Assembly (NCBI RefSeq): GCF_017876295.1
Contig: NZ_JAGINT010000001.1
Span: 2,914,001 to 2,978,000, forward strand
Direction: 5' to 3'
DNA from: Kribbella aluminosa
Lineage (GTDB): Bacteria; Actinomycetota; Actinomycetes; Propionibacteriales; Kribbellaceae
Length of the DNA stretch: 64,000 nucleotides
The notes below the pieces were generated by a model. That model was not told where the DNA came from. It was given only the letters and a program-made list of their open reading frames with translations, and made no database searches. Positions 17,246 to 25,281 of this stretch are shown one piece after another (the stretch's first letter is position 1; each line of letters begins with the position of its first letter). The position numbers and the translations under genes are program-made.

Positions 17246-17602
17246 ATGACCCCAGATCTGCACACGGAAACACGCACGGAGACCACGATGAACTCAACCC
17301 CGGCCGGGACGGCCAACTTCGACGATGACGACTACCCCGCCTTCACGATGGGCCGGGCCGCGGAGATGCTCGGCACCACGCCGGGATTCCTGCGGAGCCT
17401 GGACGAGGCGAAGCTGATCAACCCGCAACGGTCCGAGGGCGGTCACCGCCGGTACTCGCGCTATCAGCTGCGTCTGGCAGCTCGAGCCCGAGAGCTCGTC
17501 GACCAGGGCACCGCCCTCGAGTCCGCCTGCCGGATCATCATCTTGGAAGACCAACTCGCCGAAGCTCTGCGTATCAACGAGCAGCGAGAGGAACAGGGCT
17601 AG
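17246..17602 (+). CDS. Small MerR-like helix-turn-helix protein
   Basis: 118 residues from ATG 17246, placed by GGAGG 4 bases upstream; ATG 17288 is an alternative. The core is a MerR-type winged helix: FTMGRAAEMLGTTPGFLRSL, then INPQRSEGGHRRYSRYQL (the conserved R-x-x-G-x-R-x-Y wing). A short helical tail (LESACRIIILEDQLAEALRI) could be the dimerisation helix. There is no effector domain, and at 118 residues it belongs to the short MerR-like proteins of actinobacteria, whose targets are largely unknown. It stands alone. Confidence 0.7.
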   Translation: MTPDLHTETRTETTMNSTPAGTANFDDDDYPAFTMGRAAEMLGTTPGFLRSLDEAKLINPQRSEGGHRRYSRYQLRLAARARELVDQGTALESACRIIILEDQLAEALRINEQREEQG

Positions 17603-18236
17603 CGACCAACCACGGAGGACCCGCCACCCGCCCGACGACGAAACTCGGGCGGAACCCGGCGCTCGATTCCTCGAGGACCTTCTCCAGCGTCTGGTCCACC
17701 CAGTGCTGGCGAGTCGTCGCATCGTGCGCGTATCCCCAGGGATCTGCAGCCAGCGCACCCGCGGCCCGTCCGGCGCCGTGCAATCTTCTCCCCAAGAGTT
17801 TGCTACCGGCGATAACGGCCCGGATGATCGGGAACCTGCCCGCCGGCGGCTGCGAATCCACGATCGACCGGCCACAACACGTCCCGGGAGATCACGACTG
17901 CGATTCCGCCGTTATCGCCTGATCCAGCGCCCCGGCGAGCCTGAACTACCTTTGACTCCGACAGCTCCCAGCCACGCACCCCTTGGCTTGGGAGCTGTCG
18001 TAGGTGGGCGACCCGGCCTGCCAACTACGCTCGTTCGCGGCTGGTGGCAGCGGTCTTACCGGCACCCCAAAGAACGCTGGCTGAAAGATCGGGGGGCGAG
18101 GACGCGATCGGCTGGAAGATCATCAACCGGGCGCTGGCCGGTGCCGACCGCGTCGACGAGCCCTCCGAGCTGGACGGCCTGGCCGTCGGAGAGGTCGGTG
18201 ACCACCGACACCCAGGGTCAACATGGCCGGTCGACC
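17603..18236. other. Decayed stretch with a 12-bp inverted repeat
   Basis: No convincing gene. A minus-strand frame (about 17600-17860) reads AVIAGSKLLGRRLHGAGRAA and DATTRQHWVDQTLEKVLEES, which look protein-like, but start and end are missing. A perfect inverted repeat, CGACAGCTCCCA (17959-17970) and TGGGAGCTGTCG (17989-18000), encloses 18 bases that contain a further CCA/TGG pairing. Confidence 0.4.
17959..18000. repeat. 12-bp perfect inverted repeat (stem-loop)
   Basis: Arms CGACAGCTCCCA and TGGGAGCTGTCG, 18-base loop. It could be a terminator without U-tract, an element end or part of a small RNA. It lies in a non-coding decayed region. Confidence 0.5.
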
Positions 18237-19412
18237 CTAGGTCAGGCTCCATACGACGACCTTGCCGTCGGAGCAGCCGGCCGCGAGGGTCTTGCCTGAG
18301 CGGTCGTAGGACAGTGAGGTAATCTCGCCGCCGCTTCCCTCCAGCGCGCGGATGGGGCTGGCGGTCGTGATGTTCCACTCGATGACCTTGTGGTCCGCGC
18401 CGCCGGTGACTGCGGTACGCCCGTCCGGACTGAACGCCACAGCGTTCACGGAATCGTCGTGCCCGTTGTTCAGGCTGGCGAGCAGTTTGCCGTCCGGGAC
18501 GCTCCAGATCTTTGCCGTCCGGTCGGCACCGCCGCTGATGAGTCGCGTTCCGTCGGGACTGAACGCGACGGCGCGTACCTCATCGGTATGGCCGTCGCGA
18601 TCATCTGCGAGTTGCCGGCGTTGGCCGTTGTGGCTGACGTCCCAGAGGTAGGGGTGCGCGTCGGCGCTGCCGGTCGCGAAGTACCGGCCTGTGGGGCTGT
18701 AGGCGATCGACATGATCCGCCGTCCGTCGGCGGCTTGGTAGGTGTTGACCAGTTTGTGGCTCGCGACGTCCCAGAAGCGGACATCGCTGCCGTCGGGCCA
18801 CCGGCGCGTGGCGAAGGTCTTGCCGTCCGGCGCGAAGACGGCCGAGGCCGCGGACTGCTCCAGCCCGCACTCATTGCCGGTCTGGTTCCACGGGCGGCGG
18901 CCGTCGAAGAACTGCCAGCACGAATCGCCCGCGGTGAGCAGTTGGCGTCCGGATGCGTTGAAGGTTGCCGAGAGCGCACCGACACCGAGGTCCTTCGCCA
19001 GCGACGGAGAGCGGCCGCTCCCGACGTTCCAGACGGCCGTGGCGGAGGCATTGGTACACGCCAGCAGAAACCCGTCCGGATGCATCGCGACCACCGCCGA
19101 GTTGTCGGTGTCGTCGCACCCGAATGTCGTGGCCGGCTGCAGGGCCTGGACCTGTTGTGCCGTCGGAGTCTTCGTCGTCGGTTGCGGGGCGGGCTTCGAC
19201 CGGGGTGATGACGGCGGTGCCCCGCTCTCCGGCCCGTCGCCCGGCGACGTGCGGCCGACGAAGCCGACCACCGCGGACACAACGATCAGGACAGCCGCGA
19301 TCCCGACGACCATGCCCGTCGTGAGTCCAGCCGGTCTGGGAAACCAGTTGGCGACGACACCGGTCAGGAACACCAGCACGGCCGCGAAGAGAATCCCTGC
19401 AAACGCCAGCAC
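18237..19412 (-). CDS. WD40-repeat protein with N-terminal membrane anchor
   Basis: 391 residues. Two membrane helices near the N-terminus (LAFAGILFAAVLVFLTGVV and GMVVGIAAVLIVVSAVVGFV) are followed by a Pro/Thr-rich linker, then about seven WD40 repeats from residue 105 to the end. The last four are canonical: HTDEVRAVAFSPDGTRLISG, AKIWSVPDGKLLASLNNGHD, AVAFSPDGRTAVTGGADHKV, GCSDGKVVVWSLT. The propeller is probably outside the membrane after the second helix. Similar proteins often accompany serine/threonine kinases or peptidases; none is beside it here. A scaffold or binding role is likely; the partner is unknown. Confidence 0.8.
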   Translation of the reverse strand: MLAFAGILFAAVLVFLTGVVANWFPRPAGLTTGMVVGIAAVLIVVSAVVGFVGRTSPGDGPESGAPPSSPRSKPAPQPTTKTPTAQQVQALQPATTFGCDDTDNSAVVAMHPDGFLLACTNASATAVWNVGSGRSPSLAKDLGVGALSATFNASGRQLLTAGDSCWQFFDGRRPWNQTGNECGLEQSAASAVFAPDGKTFATRRWPDGSDVRFWDVASHKLVNTYQAADGRRIMSIAYSPTGRYFATGSADAHPYLWDVSHNGQRRQLADDRDGHTDEVRAVAFSPDGTRLISGGADRTAKIWSVPDGKLLASLNNGHDDSVNAVAFSPDGRTAVTGGADHKVIEWNITTASPIRALEGSGGEITSLSYDRSGKTLAAGCSDGKVVVWSLT

Positions 19413-19556
19413 GGCCGCCCTCTCAGTAGACCTGAGCCACTACTCTCAGTGCACTCAGCGCCACGACTGTACGGTCCCGGAGGTTCGGCGTGAGGCCAGC
19501 TTCGGGAATTCCAGACCTACGTGGCCGACGTGGCCGAGGTGGCCCTCCCTCGCCAG

Positions 19557-19900
19557 TCAGCGGCGTGCGGCGGCGATCTGGGCGGCGACCTGGTAGCTGC
19601 AGTGCCGGTCGAGCGTCACCCGGCTGCGGTTGTACTTCTGCGTGGTGGCCAGGTGCTTGTGCCCGAGCAGGTCGCGCCGGCTGCGCTGATCAGGTCCGCT
19701 CGTGCGTCGTTCAGTGCTGCCTCCGCCACGGTCCGGGCGGCGCGTGCCTTGCGCGGCTTCCACAGGGTGTCCTTGCTGTAGGCGGCGTTCAGCTCCATCG
19801 CCGCGTCAGCCAGGTGAAGTGCCGCCGTGCGTCGAGTACGGCGCCTCCAAAGCCGCGCTGCGCCCGTACGTCGTCGCGCTCGCCGCCGACTTCGGCCCAC
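19557..19900 (-). pseudogene. Tyrosine recombinase (integrase) C-terminal fragment
   Basis: The end of the fragment reads RRDLLGHKHLATTQKYNRSR then VAAQIAAARR. The GHK...TTxxY block is the C-terminal histidine and nucleophilic tyrosine of phage/XerD-type integrases. Just upstream, in a different frame, lies LADAAMELNAAYSKDTLWKP, so at least one frameshift separates the pieces. The catalytic arginines and the N-terminal domain are missing. It marks a degraded integrated element. No tRNA gene or att duplication was seen beside it. Confidence 0.6.
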
Positions 19901-20128
19901 GCGGCATCACCGTCACGCCGTCGCCCCCGGACTCATCGACCAGACGCCGTTCTTCGGGTCGCCGCTGTCGGACGAGCGGCTCGAGCTGCGGGCCGCCGAG
20001 ACCGTCACTGGCCGCGTCGGCGTACCCAATGACGTCGCCCAGGCGTTGCACTGGCTGGCATCGGAGAACTCCGGGCACGTCACGCGCAGGTCATCCAGGT
20101 CAACGGCGGCGCGGCAAGCGGCCGCTGA
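19818..20128 (+). pseudogene. SDR oxidoreductase 3' fragment, frameshifted twice
   Basis: It begins abruptly with YGASKAALRPYVVALAADFG, which holds the catalytic YxxxK of short-chain dehydrogenases, followed by RGITVT. The frame then shifts near 19918 to VAPGLIDQTPFFGSPLSDER and RVGVPNDVAQALHWLASENS, and again near 20085 to QVIQVNGGAASGR and stop. The NAD(P)-binding N-terminal half is absent. The fragment abuts the integrase remnant head to head, suggesting a recombination junction near 19815. Confidence 0.7.
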
Positions 20129-20274
20129 CCCGATCCCCACTCGGCGACGTTGTCCAAGGCAACAGCAACCCGAGCCGCGCCGCCGCGACCTCCCCGTAAT
20201 CGAGGCCGGTGAACTGGCGCTGACCGACGATGAGCCTCCTGTGGCGTGCGCCGGTGAGGTCGTAGGGTTTGGGG

Positions 20275-20667
20275 ATGACTATTGAGTTGGTCAATCCGGG
20301 TGACCTGCCGACCCCTCAGACGTACAGCCATGTGGCGATCGCGACTGGTACCAGGCTGGTTTTCATTGCTGGGCAGGAGCCGGAGGACTTGCAGGGCGAA
20401 CTGGTTGGGCCGGGTGATCTCGCTGTCCAGGCGCGGTTGACGTTTGCGAATCTGGGTCGCGCGCTGGCCGCGGCGGGTGCTCGGCCGGATCAGGTCACTC
20501 GGCTCGGGATCTACCTGGTCGGGTACCTCCGTGAACATCAGCCGATCATCCAGGAAGCCCGTTACGAGCTGTTCGGTGAGCACAAGCCGGCCGATGTGAT
20601 GATCGGCGTCGCGGCACTCGCCCGGCCCGAGCAACTGATCGAGGTCGAGGCCACCGCAGTTATTTGA
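20275..20667 (+). CDS. RidA/YjgF-family protein
   Basis: 130 residues from ATG 20275. Typical of the Rid trimer-forming fold: TYSHVAIATGTRLVFIAGQE at the N-terminal strand, ARLTFANLGRALAAAGARPD helix, and LIEVEATAVI at the end. Canonical RidA deaminates reactive enamines/imines and needs an arginine in the PxRxxV motif before the last helix. Here that place reads KPADVMIGVAAL, so the arginine is missing, as in the Rid4-7 type subfamilies without imine-deaminase activity. It stands alone between the decayed zone and the LacI gene. Specific function unknown. Confidence 0.8.
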   Translation: MTIELVNPGDLPTPQTYSHVAIATGTRLVFIAGQEPEDLQGELVGPGDLAVQARLTFANLGRALAAAGARPDQVTRLGIYLVGYLREHQPIIQEARYELFGEHKPADVMIGVAALARPEQLIEVEATAVI

Positions 20668-20989
20668 TCCCGACGGACCGGTCAGCAGGCCTCGCCTCCC
20701 CGGGGAAGTGGGGGTGCCGGTAAGAACGCTGTCACCAGCCGCAAACGAGGGTCGCTACGCGCTCGCCGTGCTGGCGCGGTGGCGTTCGAGAACTGGGTAG
20801 ACGGCCCAGAGGTCCCGAACGCGTCCCCAGGGGGCGAACTAGCCGCTCTGCGTCCCTGCTGAGGCTGTTTCCCCAAGGGTGCGGCGGGACTGGTCGTGGA
20901 TGCTCAAGCAACATCGGCACCAGAGTGATCAACGAGCCGCGTCTGGCGATCTTGCCTCTTCTTGAGCCAAGGAGCGTCAGAGCAGGAGG
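20668..20989. other. Intergenic stretch, nothing recognised
   Basis: About 320 bases between the convergent RidA-like and LacI genes. Only short unsupported ORFs; no clear T-tracted hairpin. Confidence 0.4.
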
Positions 20990-21997
20990 CTAGCCGGCGG
21001 TGCTTTCGCGGATTTCGAGGGTGTAGTTGGCCGGGATTTCGGTGGGGGCGGAGCGGTCGCCCTCGAGGCGATTCAAGAGGAGTTGTACTGCGTTCTTGGC
21101 GATCTGGGTCTTGTCGGGGCTGATCGTGGTGAGGCTGGGGGTGCTGTAGCGGCCGTCTTCGATGTCGTCGAAGCCGACCAGGGCAATGTCGTCGGGGACG
21201 CGGAGGCCGTGGCTGAGGATGGTCCGGAGGGCGCCGAGCGCGAGGAGGTCGTTGTAGCAGAAGACCGCGTCGGGTGGCTGGGGGAGCGCGAGCAGATCGG
21301 CCATCGCGGCGGCGCCGTCGGCGCGGTGGAAGAACTCGGTGGGGCGGACCAGCTCCGGAACGACCTCCTGCCCGGCCGCGTGCAGCGCGGCCCGGTAGCC
21401 CTGGGTTCGCAGCAGACCGGTCTGCCGGGTCTCGTCGGCCTGGTCGCCGATCGCCGCGATCCGCTGCCGGCCGAGCTCGATCAGATGCCGGGTCGCGAGC
21501 TCGGCCGCGCCGACGTTGTCGATCATGATGTGGTCGAGCCCGCCCTCGACGACGCGCTCACCGAGCAGCACCACCGGCGTCGACGACGGCCGGTTGCGGA
21601 GGTCGGCGCCGCCGAGCGCGAGCGGGTTGAAGATCAGCCCGTCGAACATCGCCGCCCGGTTTCCCCGCATCACCAGCTCGCGTTCGCGCACCGGATCGCC
21701 GTCGGTCTGGTCGACCACGACCGTGTACCCCGCGGCCGCCGCCTGCTCGATCACGGCCCGGGTGAGCTCGGCGAAGTACGGTACGTCGAGCTCGGGCAGG
21801 ACCAGGGCGATCAGGCCGGACCGGCCGTTCCGCAGGGTCCGGGCGACCGCGTTGGGCTGGTACCCGAGCTCGTCGAGCACCCGCTGCACGCGGGCCCTCG
21901 TCTCCGGCGCGACCTGGGGGAAGTCGTTGACGACGTTCGACACCGTCCGGACCGAGACGCCGGCCCGCGCGGCGACCTCGCGGAGTGTGGCGGCCAC
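20990..21997 (-). CDS. LacI-family transcriptional repressor
   Basis: 335 residues from GTG 21997. An N-terminal LacI helix-turn-helix (TLREVAARAGVSVRTVSNVV, hinge YQPNAVARTLRNG) is followed by a periplasmic-binding-like sensor domain (SGLIALVLPELDVPYFAELT; DAVFCYNDLLALGALRTILS; DIALVGFDDIEDGRYSTPSL). It is divergent from the sugar importer/GH2 operon, with two copies of TTGCAACGTTGCAA in between. It should repress that operon and itself until the sugar inducer is present. Confidence 0.92.
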   Translation of the reverse strand: MAATLREVAARAGVSVRTVSNVVNDFPQVAPETRARVQRVLDELGYQPNAVARTLRNGRSGLIALVLPELDVPYFAELTRAVIEQAAAAGYTVVVDQTDGDPVRERELVMRGNRAAMFDGLIFNPLALGGADLRNRPSSTPVVLLGERVVEGGLDHIMIDNVGAAELATRHLIELGRQRIAAIGDQADETRQTGLLRTQGYRAALHAAGQEVVPELVRPTEFFHRADGAAAMADLLALPQPPDAVFCYNDLLALGALRTILSHGLRVPDDIALVGFDDIEDGRYSTPSLTTISPDKTQIAKNAVQLLLNRLEGDRSAPTEIPANYTLEIRESTAG

Positions 21998-22027
21998 TGC
22001 GCACCTCGTTTCGTGGACGGTGAAGTC

Positions 22028-22083
22028 TTGACACTTGCAACGTTGCAACCTTAGCGTCTCCAACACCACTTGCAACGTTGCAA
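22028..22083 (+). promoter_or_regulatory. Promoter with two LacI-type operators
   Basis: TTGACA (22028-22033), 18 bases, TAGCGT (22052-22057) form the promoter for the operon at 22112. The palindrome TTGCAACGTTGCAA occurs at 22035-22048, inside the spacer, and at 22070-22083, just downstream of the expected start site. The second is part of a 16-bp perfect palindrome, CTTGCAACGTTGCAAG. The centres are 35 bases apart. The central CG and the symmetry are typical of LacI-family operators. Confidence 0.85.
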
Positions 22084-22111
22084 GCACTGCAAAAGTCATG
22101 AGGACGCGAAC

Positions 22112-23464
22112 ATGACCACTTCCCTGTCTCTTTCCCGCCGCACGCTGTTCCGAGGTGCGGGTGCCGCCCTGGTGGCCGGCGGCCTCGGTGCCTGCGCCCC
22201 GGGCGGCAGCACCGGAAACAAGTCGCTGCCGAGCAGCAGCGTGACGAAACCACCGTCCGGCGAGATCACCATCTGGGACCGCACCGGCGACCTGTACAAG
22301 GTGTTCGACAAGGCGATCGCGTCGTTCACGGCGAAGTACCCGCAGGTGAAGGTCCACCACGTGGCGGTCGACATCAACGCGAAGCTCCCGGCCACGTTGA
22401 TCAGCGGTGCCGGCGTACCGGACGGCGCGTTCTACGACGACGCGCTGCTCACCGGTGTTGCGCCGCACCTGTACGACCTGAGCCAGCTGATCGAGCAGTA
22501 CAAGTCGGACATCGCGCCGTACAAGCTCGGTGTGGTGACCGTCGACGGGAAGGTCGTCGCGGTGCCGTGGGACCTCGACCCCGGCCTGCTGTTCTACCGC
22601 GAGGACGTCGTCACCCAGGCGGGCGTCGACCCTGCAGGTCTGACGACGTACGACGCCCTGCTCGGCGCGGCTCGTACCGTCCGCGAGAAGTTCCCGAAGG
22701 CGCAGCCGATCCACCTCGAGAACGACCAGTTCCTCGCGCAGCTGTGGATCGACATGTTCGCGAACCAGCAGGGCGGCGCGATGGTCGGTGCCGACGGGAA
22801 GCTCACGATCGACTCCGACCCGTACCGCAAGGCGCTGACCTGGCTGGACACGGTGCGGTCGGAGCAGCTGGGGACGCTGGCGAAGTACACCCAGCCGACC
22901 GATCTGCAGACGCAGGACAACGGCACCCAGGTGTTCGTGCCGTGGGCACAGTGGTTCGTGTTCGCGCCGCAGCAGTTGCTGAAGGCAAGCAAGGGCAAGT
23001 GGCGGGCGACCGCGCTGCCGGCGTGGCAGCCGGGCGGTGCGCGGGCGGGGGTGATGGGTGGTTCGTCGTTCGTCATCCCGGCCAAGGCGAAGAACCCTGA
23101 GCTGGCGTGGCGTTTGTACGAGCACCTCGTCTTCAGCAAAGCGGGTTACACCGCCGTTTACGGGCCGAACGACGTGTATCCGGGTGGCCTGAACACGTCG
23201 ATCCCGTCGTACCTGCCGGCGCTCGATCCGAACACGCCGCTGTTCAAGCCGATCGACGCGTTCGGCGGGCAGGACCTGTGGAAGGTCGCCGTCGAGGCGG
23301 GGAAGCAGGTGCCGGGCGGGTACATGATTCCCACCTGGTGGGGGAAGGCCGGCGACTACTTCGGCGTCAACGTGCAGAAGCTGCTGGCCGGACAGATGAG
23401 TCCTGACGACGTGCTCAAGACCTCGGCGTCACAGATCCAGAAGAACCTGATGGGGCCCAGCTGA
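22112..23464 (+). CDS. Sugar ABC transporter substrate-binding lipoprotein
   Basis: 450 residues, ATG 22112 with GAGGA 8 bases upstream. A twin-arginine-like signal with lipobox (RRTLFRGAGAALVAGGLGAC) is followed by an extracellular solute-binding family 1 fold (EITIWDRTGDLYKVFDKAIA; VVAVPWDLDPGLLFYREDVV; SSFVIPAKAKNPELAWRLYE). First gene of the LacI-controlled operon; the next permease ATG follows its stop directly. The ligand is unknown; the downstream GH2 gene suggests a beta-linked galactoside, glucuronide or similar. Confidence 0.9.
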   Translation: MTTSLSLSRRTLFRGAGAALVAGGLGACAPGGSTGNKSLPSSSVTKPPSGEITIWDRTGDLYKVFDKAIASFTAKYPQVKVHHVAVDINAKLPATLISGAGVPDGAFYDDALLTGVAPHLYDLSQLIEQYKSDIAPYKLGVVTVDGKVVAVPWDLDPGLLFYREDVVTQAGVDPAGLTTYDALLGAARTVREKFPKAQPIHLENDQFLAQLWIDMFANQQGGAMVGADGKLTIDSDPYRKALTWLDTVRSEQLGTLAKYTQPTDLQTQDNGTQVFVPWAQWFVFAPQQLLKASKGKWRATALPAWQPGGARAGVMGGSSFVIPAKAKNPELAWRLYEHLVFSKAGYTAVYGPNDVYPGGLNTSIPSYLPALDPNTPLFKPIDAFGGQDLWKVAVEAGKQVPGGYMIPTWWGKAGDYFGVNVQKLLAGQMSPDDVLKTSASQIQKNLMGPS

Positions 23465-24376
23465 ATGGCGACCCTCACCGAAGTGGCCACGACCAGGCGA
23501 TCCGCTCAGCGGGTACGCCGGCGCCGGGTCCCGGTCGCGCCGTACCTGTTCGTCGCGCCGTTCGTTCTCGTCTTCGCCGGGTTCAGCGCGTACCCGATCT
23601 TCTTCGCGCTGCAGTTGAGTTTCACCAACTGGCACGGCGCCGGTGCGCTGGAGATCATCGGGTTCGCCAACTACCGGTACTTGCTGACCAGCCCGGATTT
23701 CTGGCAGTCGATGGCGACCTCCGGTGTGCTCTGGCTGCTCGTCGTACCGGCGCAGGTGCTGGTCGCGCTGACGATCGCGGTGGCGTTGCGCAAGGCAAAG
23801 TTCCGCGGCGTCTTCAGCGCGGCACTGATCGCGCCGTTCGTGACGCCGCTGGTGGCGATGGCGCAGGTGTGGATCATCTTGTTCGACAAGGACTTCGGCG
23901 CGGTGAACCAGGGCTTGTCGTCGATCGGATTGCCGGCAATCGGCTGGTTGACCACCTCCGCCGGAGCGAAGGTGACGGTCGCCCTGCTCGTGCTCTGGCG
24001 AACTACCGGGTACGCCGTCATCTTGTTGATGGCCGGATTGTCGACAATCCCATCGGATGTCTACGAGGCGGCGACGATCGACGGTGCAGGTGCGTGGCAC
24101 CAGTTCTGGTCGATCACCGTGCCGCTGGTGACGCGCACGCTGAGCTTCGTCGTCGTGATCGGCACCCTGACCGTCTTCCAGCTGTTCGCCGAGCCGTACG
24201 TCGTGACCGGCGGCGGACCGTTCAACGCGACCAGGACGGCCGGGCTGTACCTCTACAAGCACATCACCAACTCCGATCTCGGACTCGGCGCCGCGAACTC
24301 GATGCTGCTTGTCGTCATGGTGCTGGCGTTGTCGCTCGCGTCGATCCGGTTGCTGCGCTCCAGGGAGGATTCATGA
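23465..24376 (+). CDS. Carbohydrate ABC transporter permease, MalF type
   Basis: 303 residues with a basic N-terminus (RRSAQRVRRRRVPVAPYLFV), six membrane segments and the EAA loop VYEAATIDGAGAWHQFWSIT. Its ATG follows the stop of the binding protein with no gap, and its end overlaps the next ATG (ATGA at 24373). One half of the CUT1 channel. Confidence 0.9.
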   Translation: MATLTEVATTRRSAQRVRRRRVPVAPYLFVAPFVLVFAGFSAYPIFFALQLSFTNWHGAGALEIIGFANYRYLLTSPDFWQSMATSGVLWLLVVPAQVLVALTIAVALRKAKFRGVFSAALIAPFVTPLVAMAQVWIILFDKDFGAVNQGLSSIGLPAIGWLTTSAGAKVTVALLVLWRTTGYAVILLMAGLSTIPSDVYEAATIDGAGAWHQFWSITVPLVTRTLSFVVVIGTLTVFQLFAEPYVVTGGGPFNATRTAGLYLYKHITNSDLGLGAANSMLLVVMVLALSLASIRLLRSREDS

Positions 24377-25236
24377 AACGCCCGGGGACAGGAACGCAGC
24401 TCGGAGCGCTCGGACGCTACGGCCTGCTGACGGTGGCCGCCGTCCTCGGCCTGGCGCCGCTGCTGTGGATGATGGTCTCGTCGCTGAAGCCCGGCGCGGA
24501 CATCATCTCGAGCCCGTTCAGCTTCGACCCGGGTCGGCTGACGCTGACGAACTTCCGGTCGATGCTGGACACGATCCCGATCGGTACCGGGTTCCGGAAC
24601 ACCGCGATCGTGGTTGTTCTCAAGGGCGCGCTGACGATGATCTTCTGCCCGATGGCGGGCTTCGCCTTCGCGAAGTACGTGTTCCCGGGCAAGCGGCTGT
24701 TGTTCGCGACCGTACTGACGACCTTGATGTTGCCGACGCTCGTGCTGCTGATCCCGTTGCTGCTCGAAATGAGCCAGCTCGGCTGGGTGAGCACGTTCCA
24801 GGCGCTGATCCTGCCCGGCGCGATCGACGCTTTCGGGGTGTTCTGGATGCGGCAGGTGATCCTGGCGATCCCGGACGAGCTGCTCGACGCGGCACGGGTC
24901 GACGGCGCGAACGAGCTGCGGATCTTCGTGAGCATCGTCGTACCGGTGATCCGGCCGGGGCTGGCGGCGCTCGGCGTACTGACCTTCATCAACATCTACA
25001 ACGACTTCGTCTGGCCGGTGGTCGCGGTGAACGACGAGCAGCACCAGACCCTGCAGGTGATGCTCTCGGCGCTCGCACAGAACATCCGCTCGGGTCAGCT
25101 CGGCGCGGACTGGACCAGCGTCTGGGGCCAGTTGCTCGCGGCAAGCACCGTGGCCGCGATCCCGGTCCTGATCGTGTTCGTCGTCCTGCAACGTCACCTC
25201 ATCAAAGGCGTCATGGCCGGCAGCCTCAAGGGCTGA
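24373..25236 (+). CDS. Carbohydrate ABC transporter permease, MalG type
   Basis: 287 residues from ATG 24373, preceded by GGGAGGA within the upstream gene. Six membrane segments, EAA loop LLDAARVDGANELRIFVSIV, then the NIYNDFVWPVVAV segment common in MalG-type permeases. The partner of the MalF-type protein before it. No ATPase is encoded in the operon. Confidence 0.9.
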   Translation: MKRPGTGTQLGALGRYGLLTVAAVLGLAPLLWMMVSSLKPGADIISSPFSFDPGRLTLTNFRSMLDTIPIGTGFRNTAIVVVLKGALTMIFCPMAGFAFAKYVFPGKRLLFATVLTTLMLPTLVLLIPLLLEMSQLGWVSTFQALILPGAIDAFGVFWMRQVILAIPDELLDAARVDGANELRIFVSIVVPVIRPGLAALGVLTFINIYNDFVWPVVAVNDEQHQTLQVMLSALAQNIRSGQLGADWTSVWGQLLAASTVAAIPVLIVFVVLQRHLIKGVMAGSLKG

Positions 25237-25281
25237 AAGACACCCCCTGCGCTTCGCTCGGGGAAGCTTGGAGAGACAACA

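Noticed and set aside
15038..20128. Intact insertion sequence or prophage in the decayed zone
   Set aside because: No transposase with DDE motif and no paired terminal repeats were seen; only an integrase C-terminal fragment is supported.
24053..24064. ROK-like motif CATCGGATGTCT inside the MalF-type permease gene
   Set aside because: It encodes the ordinary PSDVYEAA segment of the EAA loop and lacks the left arm of the palindrome; coincidence.
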